NCBI RefSeq assembly: GCF_963675165.1
Contig: NC_087378.1
Location: 1,077,001 to 1,141,000 of the forward strand
Length of the DNA stretch: 64,000 nt
From: Halichondria panicea
Lineage: Eukaryota > Porifera > Demospongiae > Suberitida > Halichondriidae
Direction: 5' to 3'
The position numbers were made by a program, and so were the translations under genes. The notes beneath the pieces are model-generated. The model did no database searches and was not told where the DNA came from. It was given only the letters and a program-made list of their open reading frames with translations. Below, one piece after another: positions 61,130-64,000 of the stretch (positions are counted from its first letter, which is position 1; each line of letters starts with the position of its first letter).

Positions 61130-61896
61130 CTCTAATCAACTCCACATCTCAACTCATGTGTAATGTATGTATATGTATATAATTATAATGTTTGTCTCAT
61201 GCTAAATCACAGTGTTTTTCATGCATGCAGGCTCAGATTTTTGGTTTTTAATTAACGGCATATAATTATAATCATTATTGTGCAAATCCACAAATCAAAA
61301 TCCAATATAGAGGTTTTATGCATGGGCTGTCACGAAAATGTTGGTCCGCCCTTGAAAAAAGTGGTCCTAGACAATGCTGGAGATCTGCAGTTGCATATCA
61401 CATCCACCAGCAACAGCTCTTACTTTTGGCCACTCATCTAGCACAACCAACTTCACCAAGGAATCGCTATGAAGAGCATCGACGCGCTCCATTGCACATT
61501 CACTCAGATCAAGCTGTTCTAATAATTATGATGAGCTTATGTATACATACATGGTGTGCACTAGTAATGACCCTAGGCTGCCATTATGCATAGCTCTAGT
61601 GCAACCACAAATATATAGCAAACCAAACTTTTCAGGGGGGGACCATATTTTTCAGTCCCTGGCCTAGCCTCGATCCCAGGCCGAGTTTTTGCTTTTATAA
61701 CGGTTAGGCAAACAACTAGTTGCGCCTAACCGTTATAAAAGCAAAAACTCGGCCTGGGATCGAGGCTTCCTGGCCATAGGCCATTGATTGCTTGATTGCG
61801 CATGCGCATACCGGTGAGTAGTGTGGTCAGATGCTACATGAATTCATTAGCTGAGCTAGATGATCTGTATAGCGGAGCTTTTCACAGTGCTCTGAA
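61130..61896. other. Spacer between the two GPCR genes
   Basis: 767 bp. It contains the perfect foldback repeat at 61667-61766. A 91-codon open stretch at 61318-61593 has no recognisable domain or splice context and I do not call it a gene. The last about 100 bp resemble the 5' flank of GPCR copy 1 (GCTCTGAAATGGATTT around the ATG). Confidence 0.5.
61667..61766. repeat. Perfect foldback element, 43-bp arms
   Basis: The left arm 61667-61709 (GCCTCGATCCCAGGCCGAGT onward) and the right arm 61724-61766 are exact reverse complements, with a 14-bp loop (AAACAACTAGTTGC) that is itself nearly palindromic. A half copy lies at 16331-16384, and related ends occur at 27437, 29612 and 49378. Confidence 0.92.
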
Positions 61897-64000
61897 ATGG
61901 ATTTTTCAAGTGCTATTTTCCTAACTGTGTTCCTGGTTGGACAGGTGCGGGGTTTCACGGAACAAAAATTCTTCTATTGTTGCTCTAAAGTATGTAGCCT
62001 AGATTCTGGTGTATGCGATCCTGTTCTGGATGATTTCTCGATGGACTCCTCCACAGTTTTAATGTAAGTTTGCATTGCAATATACACCATGCGGATAACG
62101 ATTATCATTTATTGTGTAGAAAGCTGCTTTTTAAGCTACAACTTTCAGATATCAATCCGAAGTATATGGACACTGTCAGTCTAAAAATTCGTCAATTTCA
62201 AGAACCTCAAGACGACAAAACAAATTGGAAAACATTGGCTACATTCCATTCCAATATGTCTACAACCGAGAAGAGAACTCAGAATGAGATTGAAGCAGAC
62301 TCTGGAACAGTAACAGTATACTTGCTCGGAGAATCCTATGAGCTAGTACAGTTTGGCTGGTTTTTCAGTCATTTAAAGCAAAATACTTTGAGCACCGAAG
62401 AACAAGAAACAAAATTGTCCAGAGTTAATGCATCTATTTCTGACATATCAGTTACAATTCTCAACAATAGAGGCTTCGAGTTAAAGTGAGCAAAAATATA
62501 TGTAGCATCTGCATGCATGCACGTATGTATAATTATAGCTGCACAATTAAACACAACCGTATGTTACGTCATACCAGTTCACATTACAATAACATAATAG
62601 CTCTGGTAGCTCTGATAGCTACTTAGAAAAGGAATTAATTACAAGGTATCAGCTCTACTAAGCTTATACTCAAGAATGTCACGTATGCAGGTCAACTTTG
62701 TGGACCTCCACTACTCATAATAATGCTCAAGAGCTAACTAGAGTTTCAAAAGTGCTGGCTCTTGGCTCCAACAACAGTAAATTGAAATATTGTCGTAAAT
62801 AACAATGCATATATATAATTATATATAGGTTTTGAAGAGAGGAACCATGACATTATTAGAAGGTCTGGTGAGAGCAATGAATGCACTGGCAGCCGGAGTA
62901 GGGGTAGGGGTTCAAGATCTAGATGCAGTGACAGAACTGACTCCGCAACAACACCTCCAGCTACTGACTCCACACAAACTACAACTGCACATGTTCCTTT
63001 GGTATACTTGTTTGTATTTTCTACAGTGCATGTAATGTTTTTGCCCCTATATACAGATTAAAAACGAGTTACTAGCCAATGAAGTGATAGCATTCGAATC
63101 CGAGATTAAGGCACTTGTAGACAAGAACAGCTCCACAATTAGTAGCACTATCAGTATGTTGTCAGCTACTGTCAGCAATCTGCTGAGTCTTGAAGCCGAC
63201 ACATCCATAGTAGAGTTAGATCAAGAGGTAAGCCTAAACATAATTATAATGATCATATTTTGATCTTATTATAATGTACTTTAAATACAGCAATTTCTGA
63301 GAGGAATAGCAAGCCTATTTAATGGTATCAAGGAACTTCCAATCGCAAAGAGATCATCTCCTGCCAGTCAACTACTTCAACTTCTTGATATTGTCACCCT
63401 GACACTATTCACTGAAGGCGTCACTAACAGTGGGAGCCTAAGTAAGCTTGTGTTATCAGTATTTTGCACACTTGACTGTATGTATGCACTGTATAGGTGT
63501 TAATGTAATTACTGTCAATCTGCTTGATGGTATCTCTATCCCTGGAGTGGAAGTGAACGGGACATCAATTCAAGTTTTTTTTGAGCAGGTTACTAATGAG
63601 AATTTAGGTATTAAAGTTGCTGCAAGAGCAATTTTTAACAGTAATTGCACCATTTTATTACTTCTTATTCAGTGCGGATGTCATCGATTTACTTCTCTGA
63701 TTTGAGTGAAGTACTTGTAGACAAGTAAGTCATTGCATACAAGCAATATAATTTAATTTTTGACCATCACAGCGAAACCGCTGAACTACTACAGTCTCCT
63801 GTGATATCAACAGCTTTCTTGTGTGGGAGAAGAGTTTGTAACACAACGGCACAGGCTTTGGAATTGGCGAAAATACCATCAGTTGAGATTGTTTTAAAAC
63901 ACACTGTAAGTAACCATACAACATGGTGTCAATACCTGACCCCATTTCCCTCTTTTCTACAAATTCAATTATTATTTTATAGGCTGAAAGTGAAGAAACA
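61897..64000 (+). CDS. Adhesion GPCR copy 2 (3' partial)
   Basis: Tandem paralogue of the preceding gene, starting at ATG 61897 (MDFSSAIFLTVFLVGQV) and leaving the window inside the GAIN domain. Exons 61897-62063, about 62120-62487, about 62692-62776, about 62829-62999 and the following ones match copy 1 in order and phase. In the short exon at 62692 one frame shows stops, but the frame set by splicing (KSTLWTSTTHNNAQ) is open and parallels copy 1 (ESTLWASTTHGNAQ), so the gene looks intact as far as seen. The stalk exon holds only a short Thr/Pro segment (TDSATTPPATDSTQTTT) in place of 17 repeats, preceded by an Arg/Ser/Gly stretch. Two codons are missing near 63580 (VFFEQ against VSSDVIEQ). 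The GPS and 7TM parts lie outside the window. Confidence 0.85.

Noticed and set aside
61318-61593. 91-codon open stretch between the GPCR genes
   Set aside because: No domain, no splice context, no paralogue in the window; likely chance.
62692-62776. Stops in the short exon of GPCR copy 2, suggesting a pseudogene
   Set aside because: They occur in a frame not used. The frame imposed by the previous exon (phase 2) is open and aligns with copy 1.

Overview
The window is nuclear DNA of an early-branching animal, most likely a demosponge of the Amphimedon type (inference). The support is dense small genes with very short introns (one is 48 bp), divergent gene pairs 220-350 bp apart, animal-specific genes (wolframin, DOK adaptor, adhesion GPCRs, Deltex-type ligases), and many small palindromic non-autonomous DNA elements in introns. 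No bacterial, mitochondrial or viral segment was seen, and no tRNA, rRNA or CRISPR.

Region 1 (1-17274, + strand) is the most unusual part: four head-to-tail paralogues, A to D, of a multidomain ubiquitin/ADP-ribose protein. The fullest version (C) runs N-terminal RING, TRAF-type zinc fingers, coiled coil, two KH-like modules, macrodomain, death-like domain, low-complexity linker, second RING, Deltex C-terminal (DTC) domain. A lacks the TRAF part within the window and has other upstream exons. B lacks KH, macro and death modules. D lacks the second RING and DTC; its 3' end is occupied by transposon-like sequence and closes on a short basic exon. In vertebrates comparable parts are split between partner proteins (DTX3L and PARP9) that act in DNA damage and interferon responses, and TRAF and death domains belong to innate immune signalling. 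The array therefore looks like a fast-evolving, domain-shuffling signalling or defence cluster.

Region 2 (17559-27259): a small membrane protein with a tyrosine-bearing tail (+), then a convergent INPP5F/SAC2 phosphoinositide phosphatase (-).

Region 3 (27584-31000): an unrecognised small gene (+), about 1.4 kb with little coding, then GOLGA7 (+), the palmitoyltransferase partner.

Region 4 (31011-45512): wolframin WFS1 (-) divergent from the PP2A B55 subunit PPP2R2 (+); a TKL-like pseudokinase with coiled coil (-); TEX261 (-); a secreted haem-oxygenase-fold protein (+) with an apparent frameshift.

Region 5 (45624-55307): DDX41 helicase (-) divergent from a DOK-like adaptor (+); a CCDC172-like coiled-coil protein (-) divergent from a C-terminal RING protein (+).

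Region 6 (55308-64000): two tandem adhesion GPCRs (+). The first is complete and has a 17-unit Thr/Pro repeat stalk; the second is nearly identical, almost lacks the stalk, and runs off the right edge.

Several families of palindromic MITE-like elements are scattered through introns and intergenic DNA and are listed separately. Gene spans run from start codon to stop codon and include introns; exon limits were placed by eye from GT/AG sites, reading phase and paralogue comparison.
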